Shown: positions 46,535 to 57,800, numbered from the stretch's first letter. The stretch is 64,000 nucleotides of DNA from Pomphorhynchus laevis (GCA_012934845.2 WNNJ02000507.1:121851-185850); one strand, 5' to 3'. The notes: generated from the sequence alone by a model not told the origin. Translations and numbers: made by a program.

Positions 46535-47330
46535 AAATAACAATCAAATCAGCTAACTGATACTACGTATTTAATATAATTATAAAATAAACAATACATA
46601 ATAATGCTAAATCAAAATGTGATAATTAAATAATAAAATAAATAATTGTTATAAAATATTTTATAACTTAAATCAAGTTAAAAAAATGAAATTTAAAATA
46701 AACGTCATTTTTAGAGGTCATTTTTAGACCTCATTATTAGAGGTCACCAGTATGAACTGCTATGCTATCAAGTTTCAGCGCCTAACTCCTCTACCCAACA
46801 TAGCAGTGGGGCCAAATACATGCTAATGATGTATTTCCTCTGAAATAACTATCTAGTATCTTATTCTAATGCAAAGTATATTATTTATTATCCATCCATA
46901 AAAATTTGCCACTTAAGAGTTTAAATTTATTCTTTATATTATTGTGTTGATTTATATATTCTACTATTTTCTGCTTGATGATATTTTTATAGTAACCTAG
47001 TTTAAAATATGCATCTATTAAATTATTTAAATGATTTTGAAGAAAGCCAATATCATTACATATTTTTGCAATTCTTAAAATTTCATTATTTAATTATAAA
47101 ATAAAAATAAATTAAATTAAATTTTAACCTGGAATATATTATTTACACTCTATCTATAAAAAATTTGCTTCCAAATTTTAATTTATTTTTAATAATATTG
47201 TTGATTTATTTATTTTACTATTTTGATTTTTTATAGTAACCTAGTTTAAAATATGCATCTATTTAATTATTTAAATGATTTCTAAGAAATTTAGGTTTTA
47301 AAATTATATTATTTCTTTCTTATAACTTCA
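46535..47330 (-). mobile_element. RT-B C-terminal part and tail, with a second partial thumb
   Basis: Terminal word at 46543, core at 46735-46815 (diverged outer arm), then the antisense of the RT-B thumb to about 47100. A second, shorter and more decayed thumb copy follows at 47140-47300. Both are non-functional pieces. Confidence 0.7.
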
Positions 47331-47385
47331 TTAATTCTTTCGCATTCGCCGGCTATGCTTTCTTAATATGATGCTTCATTCTGTT

Positions 47386-47692
47386 CAGTGTTTATAGTGA
47401 TGATCAACTACATCAGGCTTCGGCACCTATGCCACGACCCAACATATCAGGGGTCTATCAGTGTTTATAGTGATGGAGCAACTACATCAGGCTTCGGCAC
47501 CTATGCCACGACCCAACATAGCAGCGGTCTATCAGTGTTTATAGTGATGGATCAACTACATCAGGCTTCGGCACCTATGCCACGACCCGACATAGCAGGG
47601 ATCTATCAGTGTTTATAGTGATGGAGCAACTACATCAGGCTTCGGCACCTATTCCTCGACCCAACATAGCAGGGGTCTATCAGTGTTTATAA
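47386..47692 (+). repeat. 74-bp tandem array derived from the RT-B tail core
   Basis: Four units begin CAGTGTTTATAGTGATG at 47386, 47459, 47533 and 47607, and a fifth starts at 47681. Each contains CATCAGGCTTCGGCACCTAT, CGACCCAACATAGCAG and a GGTC end. That is the same word order as the RT-B tail core (ATCAGGTTTCGGCCCC..., CCCAACATAGCAGCGGGGCC). The complementary arms of the core are not kept, so the array was amplified as DNA rather than selected as a folded RNA. It sits between two RT-B thumb copies. Confidence 0.8.
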
Positions 47693-47910
47693 AAATTTGC
47701 CACTTAAGAGTTTAAATTTATTCTTTATATTATTGTGTTGATTTATATATTTTACTATTTTCTGCTTGATGTTATTTTTATAGTAACCTAGTTTAAAATA
47801 TGCATCTATTAAATTATTTAAATGATTTTGAAGAAAGCCAATATCATTACATATTGTTGCAATTCTTAAAATTTCATTATTTAATGTATTATATTTTATA
47901 TTATATGGTA
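47693..47910 (-). mobile_element. RT-B thumb fragment
   Basis: The antisense of RT-B (LLSGKF to YNIKYNTLNN) from KIFATKL words at 47693 to 47905, nearly identical to 36470-36670. It is joined directly to the 74-bp array, so the array replaced its tail. Confidence 0.7.
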
Positions 47911-48094
47911 TAAAATATTAGTTAAATATACATATTTCATCAATATGTATATTTAATTATATCATTACAAATTGTTTAAAATTTTAAGTTTCTTAAATTT
48001 AAGAAACTTAAATTTAATAATATAATATATTTAAAATATGTGTTATATTTATCAAATTATTTTTAAAACATATTTTAATATAAAATCATACAGA

Positions 48095-48375
48095 TTTAAA
48101 ATATAATAAAACGGAAAATAGTAAAATATATAAATCAACACAATAATATAAAGAATAAATTTAAACTCTTAAGTGGCAAATTTTTATGGATGGATAATAA
48201 ATAATATACTTTGTATTAGAATAAGATACTAGATAGTTATTTCAGAGGAAATACGTCATTAGCATGTATGCTATCATACTATGATTATTTAGGTCCATTG
48301 CTATATTGGGTTGAGAAATTGGGTCAGAAACATGATAACATAGCAATTCATCCTGATGACCTCTAATTAGCAATT
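48095..48375 (+). mobile_element. RT-B 3' end and shortened tail
   Basis: The last RT-B codons (KTENSKIYKSTQ frame words, then LLSGKFLWMDNK) at 48105-48192, then the tail with a diverged core at 48290-48365. The terminal part of the tail is missing. Confidence 0.65.
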
Positions 48376-48559
48376 ATTTTAAATCATTATTTATTTAAAA
48401 GCATCAGCAGATTATTTTCATGGACTTTATAATATACTCTGACTTCTTCTCTTATAATGTAGAATTATCCATCAACAAAATATTATTAAAATATTAAATT
48501 TACATCATACAAATCAACTTTTTTATAATTTTACAAAATAAAAAACAACAAAAATTATT

Positions 48560-48800
48560 AAAAATTTATTCAAACTATTAAGCAAAAATTTTTTATGGAT
48601 GGATAATAAACAATATATTTTGTATTAGAATAAGATACTCAAGATAATTAAATTTCATCTCAGAAAATACATAATTAGCATGTATTTAAGCCTGCTGCTA
48701 TGTTGGGCTGAGGAATAGTGTTCGAGACTTGATAACATGACAGTTTCTCGTGGTGATCTCTTATTTTACGTTAACTACTAATAAATTGTGCATTATTTAG
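48560..48800 (+). mobile_element. RT-B 3' end, second tandem copy
   Basis: Begins with the last RT-B codons (FLWMDNK-like word at 48590-48605) and carries a strongly diverged core at 48690-48755. Both complementary arms are largely lost. Confidence 0.6.
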
Positions 48801-48957
48801 TAATTAATCGATGTAAATTGAAATTGTAGGAAATCTCATAACTAAAATATTAAGTTTTTAATTTTAAATGTATACTACGTATTATATAATTATTTGCTTG
48901 CAATATCCTGAATCCACGAATTAAAATTATCTGATTCAGGGGCTTTTTCATATCCAT

Positions 48958-49350
48958 CATCGAAGCTTTAGTTGGCTCAGCTTAAGTTGAACCAACTTGA
49001 CTGGGTTCAAGTTAAACCAACTTAACTGCATTACCCAGTTAACCCAGTTATTTTGAAAAATTTATTTTAAGTGAGCCTTGAAATAAATGCGAGACTCAAA
49101 AATCGAAGCTTTAGTTGAACCAACTTGGCTGGGTTCAAGTTAAACCAACTTAACTGCATTGCCCAGTTAACCCAGTTATTTTGAAAAATTTATTTTAAGT
49201 GAGTCTTGAAATAAATGCGAGACTCAAAAATCGAAGCTTTAGTTGGTTCAACTAAAGTTGAACCAACTTGACTGGGTTCAAGTTAAACCAACTTAACTGC
49301 ATTGCCCAAATAACCCAGTTATTTTGAAAAATATATTTTAAGTGAGCAGT
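48958..49350 (+). repeat. 128-143-bp tandem repeat, three copies
   Basis: CGAAGCTTTAGTTG starts at 48961, 49104 and 49232. Each unit contains GGGTTCAAGTTAAACCAACTT and TTAACCCAGTTATTTTGAAA and ends ATAAATGCGAGACTCAAAAA. The units are full of short inverted repeats of the TTGGTT/AACCAA type, for example GGTTCAACTAAAGTTGAACC in the third. Unit 2 lacks 15 bp of this palindrome. The structure suggests a small satellite with strong local folding. Confidence 0.8.
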
Positions 49351-51542
49351 AAGCTCGCTTATTTTTAACAGGAATTGTATAATTGAGCAAGTGTACCAAA
49401 CGAGCTATTTGATTAAATAGTTCAATAATTTTTGAAGTAAAAAATGCATATTTTACCTGATAAAACTTGACTGAGTATAATTCGTTGTTCTCATTCCACT
49501 CGTTTTGTTAATCGCTAAAATTTTGCGTACCAGAAACCTATCTGCTAGATAATAGCATTTTTGTGTAGTTTTCTATAAGGGTTATAAATTTTTTCATTAC
49601 ATAAGCAATGTGCTTCTGTCATGCTGATCCTGCTATAGAACATTTTCCAAAAAATATCTTTGAAATGCGTCGAATTTGAATATTGACATTGAAGTTGTTT
49701 TGTTTTTATAATTTTTAAATCAAATTGTCATAGTAGAAAATGACATTCTTACTGTATGGTAAAATGACGTAGCTTTAGTTTAGTTCCTGCTTTTAGCTTC
49801 ATTAAGAACTTTGAAAATATTCAAATATAAAAATAAAATTGTTGACTATTCAAATATAGAAAATTTCTATATTTCAGAAACACAAATATAGCCGAAGTTG
49901 AATTTAAAATTCAAAGCCTAAAAATTCAAACTTTTTCATCGCTTTTAGAGCAACTTACCTAAACATATCTATTAGATCATTTGTAGTTTATTACATTGGT
50001 TTTCTCTTGTTGCCTTTCAATGTAGTGGTAAGGAAAACGTTTTTCGGGAAACAATATGTACACATTCCTACTTTATTTTTACAAAGACAAATCATTATTA
50101 GCAGCACGACACACATCTAGATATCCGTCAAACTGGTTTGTGTTTTTTTATCAGCCAATCTTGCTTGCTTGTGGAAGATGTCTCTGATGAAAATCAGTCT
50201 TTTTATTTAGGTCATTACTCGGTTGCTATTTTCGTAACGCGATGATGACAGGACATCAATAGAAACAAGATGGTTTGCCTTCTCATCTATAAAATGAAAA
50301 CATAAAACCTTACACCATACAATGTTTTAGCTTTGAAGCCTCAGAAGTAAGATCGCTTCTTCGAGTATGAAAGATAAAATTAAGTAATGACTGTGCATAT
50401 ACATATTGAGAGAAATATCTTGTGATATATCAAAAGAAGTGTTTTACAGAAATAGAAATTATCATTTAAAGGATGATGGACAAAATTGATAAAATATATG
50501 CACAATTAAAAACGGAAGCTAATTATATTTTGATAATTTATATATAATTATTAAATAGTGAACTTTTAGCTAGAAAAGTTCAAGATTTCCTTTACTAATA
50601 CGACGTTTCTAAATCCATAATAAAACGCATTTGAAAATGCAAACCAATTTTGATAATATCATATTTATAATAAGAAAAATTAATATTTCCATTAAAAATC
50701 AATATGCATTCGAGCATTTGGCAAATAATTATTTTAACATTTTATACCATTTGAACATGCTGATTTAAAATTAATTATTCATATACTATGATTCATTATA
50801 AAGATTAATTTTTACGATTTATTATAAAGGGGAAAAATACTTGTTGATTTTAGGGATATACTTAAATTAAAAGGCTAAATGTTCAGTGATGTGCTATAAT
50901 ACCACTAATGTATAAAATATGTTATTCGAAAAAGTTAATATTTTCTACGAAACTCGGCATTGTCACAATAGAATATAATAACATTTTTTTAAATAAATTA
51001 TTAGGATTAAACCATCGCCTAGGATTTCCTTAAATACGATTACACATTCTTTTTGAATTTTTAATTTCAAAACTTAGGTGCTTTTAAATTAAAAATCACC
51101 CTATTTTTGAATATATATATACAAGTATATATACGATTTATTATAAAGGGGAAAAATACTTGTTGATTTTAGGGTCAATACTTGTTGATTTTAGGGTCAT
51201 ACTTGTTGATTTTAATCGATCAATCAACGATCTTGATTGATCGTTGCCGAACCGCGCTCTGGGGTTATTTTATGACTCAACAAATATTTTCAGGTAAATG
51301 TTGTAACCAGATATAAAACAATTTATTTTTATTTTGCAAACGTTTCGGTCCCTTACTGGCTTCTTCGTTAGTGCTGTAGTACAATCTACGACCATTGTCG
51401 TAGATTTACCTGTATATATACTGGTAAATTATATTATATATTAATATATATTTGATTATATATCAAATATATATTTGATTATATATTACATATATATTGA
51501 ACAATGTATTTAACTAAACAATATAGAAGCTGTGAATTATAA
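49351..51542. other. No gene recognised; local duplications
   Basis: A 45-bp block with TATAAAGGGGAAAAATACTT and TTGATTTTAGGG at about 50822 recurs at 51140 and then degenerates into a 20-22-bp repeat (ACTTGTTGATTTTAGGGTC). CGATCAATCA and TGATTGATCG form a hairpin at 51217-51243. 51345-51395 contains ACGTTTCGGTCCC, a common metazoan repeat word. It was tested for a hammerhead core and rejected. Confidence 0.45.
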
Positions 51543-51720
51543 ATCAGATCCGCTAATTGAGTGTAGGTATTTAAATTAAAAATAAAAATTTTATTAAGTT
51601 TATATCAAGTTAAAATTCAAAATAACAATTAATTTTTACGAATCGACAAATAAACAATATACGATGAATTTTAATAAGGAATAAAAGTCGTCAGAAGGAA
51701 CTGCTTTATGTTATTTATTT
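51543..51720 (-). mobile_element. RT-B 3' tail, outer part
   Basis: A decayed terminal word (AAATCAGATCCGCTAATTGA) and the following AT-rich tail up to CGTCAGAAGGAACTGCTTTATG, where it is cut before the core. Confidence 0.6.
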
Positions 51721-52149
51721 TAACAGCAAATATCCCCATTTACAGAAAACATTTAACTGAAGGTTATCCAATTCTTTAAATAGCAATATTTTAATAATAT
51801 CACGCGTATAACCGTGTTTGTCAGTGATTTAAATTTTAGAAATAAAAAATACGTTCAGGTAATCAGTCATTCAAGCGAACGCAATATGATGTGTTTTAAA
51901 CAATCAATATTAAAAATTTTTATACAATAGATAAATAATAAAATAAATTTTAATACAATAAATAGTAAATAATTATCTAAGATTTTATGATGACGGATAA
52001 GATATTACAATAGGTGATCTTTATTAAATAAAGATATTTTTATTTTTTAATTAATTTATAGTACAAGAAATCACGCTTGATGATTATTTTTTATTTTATT
52101 ATTCTATTCTTTTATTAATTGTTCTTCATAGAATAAAATACACAATCAT

Positions 52150-52332
52150 ATACGATGCATAAGAATAAGGATTAGCGGTCATAAGGAGGAACTGTTATCA
52201 GGTTTCGGCCCATATTCCTCGACTCAACATAGAAGCAGGATTAAACACGATCTAATGACATACTTCCGCTAGTAAAATTTAATTATCTAGTGTCTTATTC
52301 TGATACAAAGTATATTATTTATTATCTATCTA
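52150..52332 (-). mobile_element. RT-B 3' tail and last codons
   Basis: Core at 52178-52245 (GGTTTCGGCCC, CTCAACATAGAAGCAGG), then the AAAGTATATTATTTATTATC word before the stop of RT-B. LINE-A copy 4 follows at once, so RT-B was cut there. Confidence 0.65.
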
Positions 52333-54760
52333 GCATACACAAACGCGCCGCACTTCGGCTGAACCACTCAGGGTCTCATACCAAAGAGTTCAATCGAGGA
52401 GGACAATGGTAGGTAATATACAAATGAGTAGCTCGAGAAACCTTAGTTTTTGCTTTGGGGGACGTCATCTAGGAGAAAAGTCTAATCCTGAGATTTTCAG
52501 GTGCACCAAAGGCGCACCTGAGCACTCCCACTCTAAGACAAATGCTGGGCCCGTTGCAGGGCCCATCTATCACTCTTTTGGACACTTTTGTGTGGTAAAC
52601 CCCAGGTATCTTACTCGATGTGTAAAGTCTAGGATGCGAATGGTTGTTTATTCAAAATCTAAGAGAGTGCTAATCTATTTAATTTTTTATCAAATGAGCG
52701 CTAACAAAGACCACCATGTGCGATTCGGAGGAGTTTAGAAGAAAATTTGATGGGGATAGTATGTCTTTTAATAAATAATTATTGGAACTGGATTAAAGAA
52801 AAGAGGAAATTATTTTTGATATTTCGTCAACTTATGTTAGCATCTTCAGGAATTAGGTAATTTTCTGTATGGAAACAAACTTTCCATAGTTTGTTTTATT
52901 TGTTTTGCAATATAATAATTTCATATACATCAACAATTAATTGTTTATTGTTTAACAATTAATTTGATTGTTAATCATGTGAAATGAACATATTTTGAAT
53001 GATAATTATTAAATCTGGATCCAAAGAAAGAAGAAATTGTTTTTGATATTTCGCTAACTACTTCTGTTAGCATCTACAGAGAATTACTCTGAAGTAATTA
53101 CATCTTCTGAATACGCTAACAGAGGTTAGCGAAATATCAAGGTAATTTTCTAAAGATGCTAACAGAAGTTAGCGAAATATCAAAAATAATTTTCTCTTTT
53201 GTTTGATCCAGTTCCAATAATAATTTATAAATAATGGATCATTATCAACTATTTAAAATTGTCTTTTAATCTTAATAAGAAACGGATGATGTCCGAGACT
53301 ACATCTATGCACCTGGTCCAGAAAACAGAGTTGTAGTAGCATCAGCATAAGCCACTAGATGCTAGTTGTTTACTAGATGTTAGTGGAGATGAGGGAGCTT
53401 TGAATTGAAATAGGCTGCATATCTTTAAGACGTAATGAATTTATTCTTTGCTAAATTCATTACTCTTCAGCTAATGTTTATGCCCGCTTTATCGGAAAGG
53501 TTGGCGAAAAGCATTGTGATGGTGACCTTCTTTCTCTGACTGTGTCAAAAGCTGAAAGACCCGAGGTGAGAGTGACGCTTTGATTTTGGAGGTACCCGGA
53601 AGTGCCCCCAAAAGTTCAGGATATCTGAAACAGATAAGTTCCTACCCCTGAAGTCACCCAAGGTGGGATTGGTTGAAGAAATTGAGTGGTTTCATAATTG
53701 TGATAAAATAGTGACTCCTCCAAAACTTCGTCAAAGCCTATGCTATCAATCCAACCCGATGTGCTTTCCTTTCAGTCGACAAACTTCTCCGGCTTGAATA
53801 ACTTCCAAAAATGAGAAGGGTTAAGACGAGTAATGCTCGCCTTATATTTACTCAACTGAAGTCTATATTTAGAGTTCCAGTATTCTTTCGAGTGGGCCTG
53901 TCGGAAGGAAACATAGATATTGGGAAGGTGTAACAAAACTTTCCTCGACAAAACTCAAGGTGACCTTGAGTTTTGTCGGGATAGGATTGAATATGTTACC
54001 TTTATAGGTAATCGAAAGTATCGTAGTAGCTTGTGATGACAGGCAGAAATAAAATCGGATCAGACTGGCATTTTCTACAACAGGGAACAGTCAGATAGAT
54101 GCCTGGAAGACAGTCACTCAGATTGAATTAAAATGGAACCGCCTCCTCAGCAACGTATCTTCCTTTAACCGCCAACGAATTAGGTCGTGTGAGGTGGATA
54201 ACTGTTAGCGCGACTGCTCAATACAGAGAGGGTTCACATCCACTTCTGATGAAGCAGTAGTATGTTAATGAGAAAATTTATTGTGCAATGAAAAATGGAA
54301 GACGGTGGTTTATGAATAAGATATTCGTTCCTGGTTATACAGAGTGCTGCATTAATCCAACGACTAGCTCTGTCGTTTAAGTCCTCAAGTAACATGTCAT
54401 AGCCGCTACCTAATATACGATCCAGGAGATTACGTTTCTTGTGAATCTCTCACGACCGAATAGAAATGTTGGCTATGCTGATACGTTTAACGTTTTTCCA
54501 GAGTATTATCGCTAAACAAGATAGGGATGGACAAGAATAGTTCAGTAAAAGGGAAGATCTTAAATTGCTTTTAACTAAGGTTATCAGATCTTGAGATGAA
54601 GATAAGTGAGGTGGGGTTATATGAGTAATGTGGGTAGTTATGCGTTTTGATAAAAATCGAAGTGTTCTGGGGGGACGGATAGATCTAGTTTACAAAAGGA
54701 CTATAACATCTACATGTCGACAAGATAGAAGGCTAAAGGCAGAAGCACCACCCGATTCGT
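52333..54760 (-). pseudogene. LINE-A copy 4, 5'-truncated and interrupted
   Basis: On the minus strand the LINE-A order is kept from the endonuclease start (reverse complement of 54758, GAATCGGGTGGTGCTTCTGCC) to the post-RT region near 52340. Compared with copies 1 and 2 it carries many substitutions and frame changes, so it is older. A fold-back element sits inside it at 52773-53259. Its 5' break lies within about 10 bases of the 5' break of copy 1, at the first conserved endonuclease residues (NSG). The left end touches an RT-B tail and the right end a Penelope-like RT. Confidence 0.82.
52773..53259. mobile_element. Fold-back element inserted in LINE-A copy 4
   Basis: Flanked by an 11-bp direct repeat TGTCTTTTAAT (52762-52772 and 53260-53270). 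The single version in LINE-A copy 1 is GGTCTTTTAATC. Arms of about 75 bp begin AATAATTATTGGAACTGGAT and end ATCCAGTTCCAATAATAATT. Inside the arms lie TTTTTGATATTTCG and GTTAGCATCT. A second pair of the same words occurs near 53025-53130, so the arm was copied inside the element. There is no coding sequence. The 11-bp duplication is longer than expected for most MITE families. Confidence 0.85.
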
Positions 54761-54764
54761 GCGT

Positions 54765-55600
54765 AAAATGTAGCTCACTCGCTTTGTTTAGTTCATACAA
54801 CATCAAAGCTAAGTTATCTTCCCCATGCGCCTATACGACAAATATGTCATCAATGTATCGCCACCATATATAAGGTTTGTGTGAATACGTTGAGAAGAAT
54901 TTTTCCTCTATTCGTGCAACATACAGTTCAGCGAAAACCGGTGCAACAGGTGATCCCATTGCTGTACCAATAATCTGTTTGTAACACTTATCTTCGAATG
55001 TAATTGTATTAGACGTCAGTACTAGTTAAAGCAATTCTATCACTTTTCGTTGTTCTGAAATGCTATAGTTTGATTCCTGAGTCCACTGTTGAATTGATTC
55101 GATTCCTTTTTCAATAGAAATTGAAGTATGTAATGATTCGATGTCAATGCTTAGCAAGATCGATCATGTTGGAATCGAGTGCTTGTGAGATTCAAGTTTT
55201 CTTGAAAGTCATCGGTGCTTGCTAGGTACAAGTCACGAGTTTTGAGGATTAGTAGGAGAAGTGTATGTAGGTATTTGGCTAGTTTTTCTGTCGCAGTTCC
55301 AATATTACTAATGATAGGTCTCTCAGGGCACGGTGAGATATTTTTGTGGATCTTTGGTAAGAGATACATTTTTTCTGTTTGCAGATTTATCATTTTTAGA
55401 TGTGTACTCCTTTCGTCTCCTTTAAATATAAGATCGATCGTATTCTCAACACTTTGCATTATGGATTTATGTTCATCCAATGTGATTTCTTGGTATGCAT
55501 TGCCTATAACTGCCTCAATCCTTGAGGAGTTGTTATTTCCATAAGAGTTGTTCAACGAACAACTCTTATGAAAATGCAAGCAAACAGTTATTATCAAAAT
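54765..55600 (-). pseudogene. Penelope-like element RT fragment
   Basis: From 55597 downward it reads MYLLPKIHKN, RPIISNIGTATEKLAKYL; then, in other frames, LLSIDIESLHTSISIEKGIE, CYKQIIGTAMGSPVAPVFAE, WWRYIDDIFVV and LNKASELHFTH. These are the PKIHK, RPI.S..GS..YKLAK, D..SLYT.IP..EGI, G.AMGSP.AP.FA and YIDD motifs of a Penelope-like RT, in correct order. There are at least two frame changes and one or more stops, so it is dead. It is a different type from RT-B (GTAMGSP rather than GVPMGGN). It is cut at 54760 by LINE-A copy 4. Confidence 0.85.
55544..55572. other. 13-bp perfect inverted repeat
   Basis: ATAAGAGTTGTTC, three bases, GAACAACTCTTAT. It lies within the Penelope-like fragment, near its left coding block. 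It may be a fold-back scar. Confidence 0.7.
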
Positions 55601-55809
55601 TCAAAGACCTCCGGTACACCAGTAATGCAATAAAGAGACAACAATTTACAAACTTTCGGATGCTTGACTGTAAGAAACCGAGATTGACTGGATAAATTTT
55701 TTCAATGTAATTTTAAGAGTTTCGTTTGAATCGGTATTGCTCGAGATTGCGAATAGCAATTCTTTCCGTATCTTTATGTAGGTGTTCGAATCGAGCATAT
55801 TCTTATTAG

Positions 55810-56203
55810 CATAAAAGCGCAAACTCCCAAACGATCCATACTTGTCACATTGAGATAATATATTTAATATAATGAAATACAAACATATAGCGTTAGTAAT
55901 GTGTCACGCATTTGTCAATCGGCTATTCGAATTTGCGTAGTTTGCTAGCTTCGGTTGTAGAACTTAAGCAACATATTCTGCCACATTCGTACGATTTTTT
56001 CTGTATAACTGAATCCCGGTTACATATTTATGTTACAGATATCTTTATTAACATTTGAAAGTTATCGACGGCTGCGAGTTGATCGAATATCGGGTAAGCG
56101 TGGAGGTGGATTTGCTGCGTCCGTTCGCAACAATTTCATTATATTAAATATATCATCTTAATGTGACAAGTATGGATCGTTTGAGAGTTTGCGCTTTTAT
56201 GCT
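55810..56203. repeat. About 68-bp inverted repeat at a Penelope/LINE junction
   Basis: The left arm (55810-55878) and right arm (56138-56203) are reverse complements: AGCGCAAACT, CGATCCATACTTGTCACATT and AATATATTTAATATAATGAAA. The right arm is endonuclease coding sequence of LINE-E; the left arm is an inverted copy of it fused to the Penelope-like reading. The arrangement fits an inversion-duplication at LINE insertion or a later break repair. Confidence 0.8.
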
Positions 56204-57800
56204 AAATGTGAGTCCGTCAGTATTAATATTTGCGTTCTATATTGGTCCCCAACAGTTCCAATAAATTTTGATGCTTTAAAGCTACTGTTGAGCTCTTTGT
56301 GCGTTAGCAAACATTTTATACTCGTTAGCGATTTCAATCTACCAAAATCAAACTGTCCAGAGTCTCTCTTTACGGAAGGTAGCATTGATAACAAAGAATT
56401 ATCCGAATTCCTTGTTGCTGAACTGCTTCTAATTCAGCATATATGCAAACCTAAATGTAGTTCATCTAGGCCGGGATCCATTCTCGATTTAGCATTTACC
56501 AAACGAATCACTGGCATAGAAAAAGTTAGTAATCTGCCACCTATCGGTAGCAGTGATCATTGTGTACTCGCTTTAGAATTTACTCTTAGCATTCGTTTCT
56601 GTAGTAATTGTGAGAAAGTATTTAAGCGTTAATGGTCGAAGGTCAGAACTAAAGAAATTTTAAATTTTAGTCAGCTTCATCCACTTCGCGTGATAGGTGA
56701 AGATAAGGAACTACTTAATCAGATTTTGGATTATCTAATAAATATTTCAGAAACTTTCGCTCCGATACGCGCAATTTTTTCACAATCGAAAATTTCCCGC
56801 TTGGTTTGATAAAGATCTGAAGCTTATGTTAAAAACTCGTAATCACCTTTGGCGCATGTCACCTTTTGATTTGAATCTAATTCTTCGTTATAGACTAATA
56901 CGAAACTTATGTACAAGACTAAAACTAATAAAGCATAATGAGTTCGCAGCAGTAATTGCGATTAAGGCTTATGAACAGCCTAAACAGTTTTGGGCATATT
57001 TTCGCCGCAATTGAACTATTCCTACTAATTAATTCTATTAATACAGTGAATTGTGGATTGACTAACAAAATTGAAATTGCAGAAGCTCTAGCTTCAGAAT
57101 TTTCTCTTCCGTATGATGATTATGTGAAAACTGATACTAATTGGAGATTAGGAGCTATTTCACAACGATCAAGAACTTCTAAAATATATTCCAGTGAAGT
57201 TCAGACGTACTTAATAAATCTCTAACCATAGTTCAACAGGTCCGGATGACATTTTTCAGTTCCTTATAAAAGCTGTCTTCGTCTTGCTCCATGTATTGCC
57301 AAACTCTCCCAATACAGTATTTCCAACTCCTGAGTTACTAATTCGTGGATTTCTGCAATTATTGTTTCAATTCACAAAAATATCGATACCGTTATCTTGC
57401 TCAGACTATAGACATATAAGCCTCACAAGTTCCATATGTAAAGTTCTGGAGAGACTGATTGCCAGTTGAAGTTTGCATCATTAGATGAACATAGGATTAT
57501 TACAAATTCACAGCACGGTTTTCGTTCCAAGTGGTCAGTATTACTAACATGTTGTCAGCTCGTGAATTATGGACTGATGCAACTAGCTCAGGTAAATACG
57601 TCGATGTTATCTTTTTATATTTTTCAAAGGCATTTGATCGAGTTTCGCACTTATTAATTTTTTATCTCACTATGGTGTTCCTTGTCCTATCTGCAATGGT
57701 GTTCGGGAATTCCTTAGCCGACGTTTCTACAGAGTTAGAGTTGGGAGCCACGTTTCCACTTTATGTGCACACAAATTATCTTCATAGTTTGAAATGACTA
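55900..57800 (+). pseudogene. LINE-E: CR1/Jockey-group LINE, endonuclease and RT, decayed
   Basis: Endonuclease: LKQHILPHSYDFFCITESRL (about 55960), GKRGGGFAASVR (56090), then the frame from 56189 with HFILVSDFNLPKSNCPES and RPGSILDLAFTK, and IGSSDHCVLALEF near 56555. RT: SDYRHISLTSSICKVLERLI (57405-57460), ITNSQHGFRSKWS (57490), then GKYVDVIFLYFSKAFDRVSH (57595-57645). The YADD block and thumb are not found before AT-rich DNA at 57800. There are multiple stops and frame changes. The family differs from LINE-A, LINE-B and LINE-C. Confidence 0.8.

Noticed and set aside
47386-47692. CRISPR-like array
   Set aside because: The whole 74-bp unit is repeated, with no unique spacers, in eukaryotic DNA.
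51345-51395. Hammerhead-like word GACCGAAACGTTTGC on the minus strand
   Set aside because: The left core reads ACGAAGA, two changes from CUGANGA, and stem II does not form well.
53025-53175. Hammerhead in the fold-back element (GATGCTAACAGAAGTTAGCGAAATATC)
   Set aside because: The stem and GAAA are present, but the left core has an extra base and varies between copies, and no cleavage site with stem I could be drawn.
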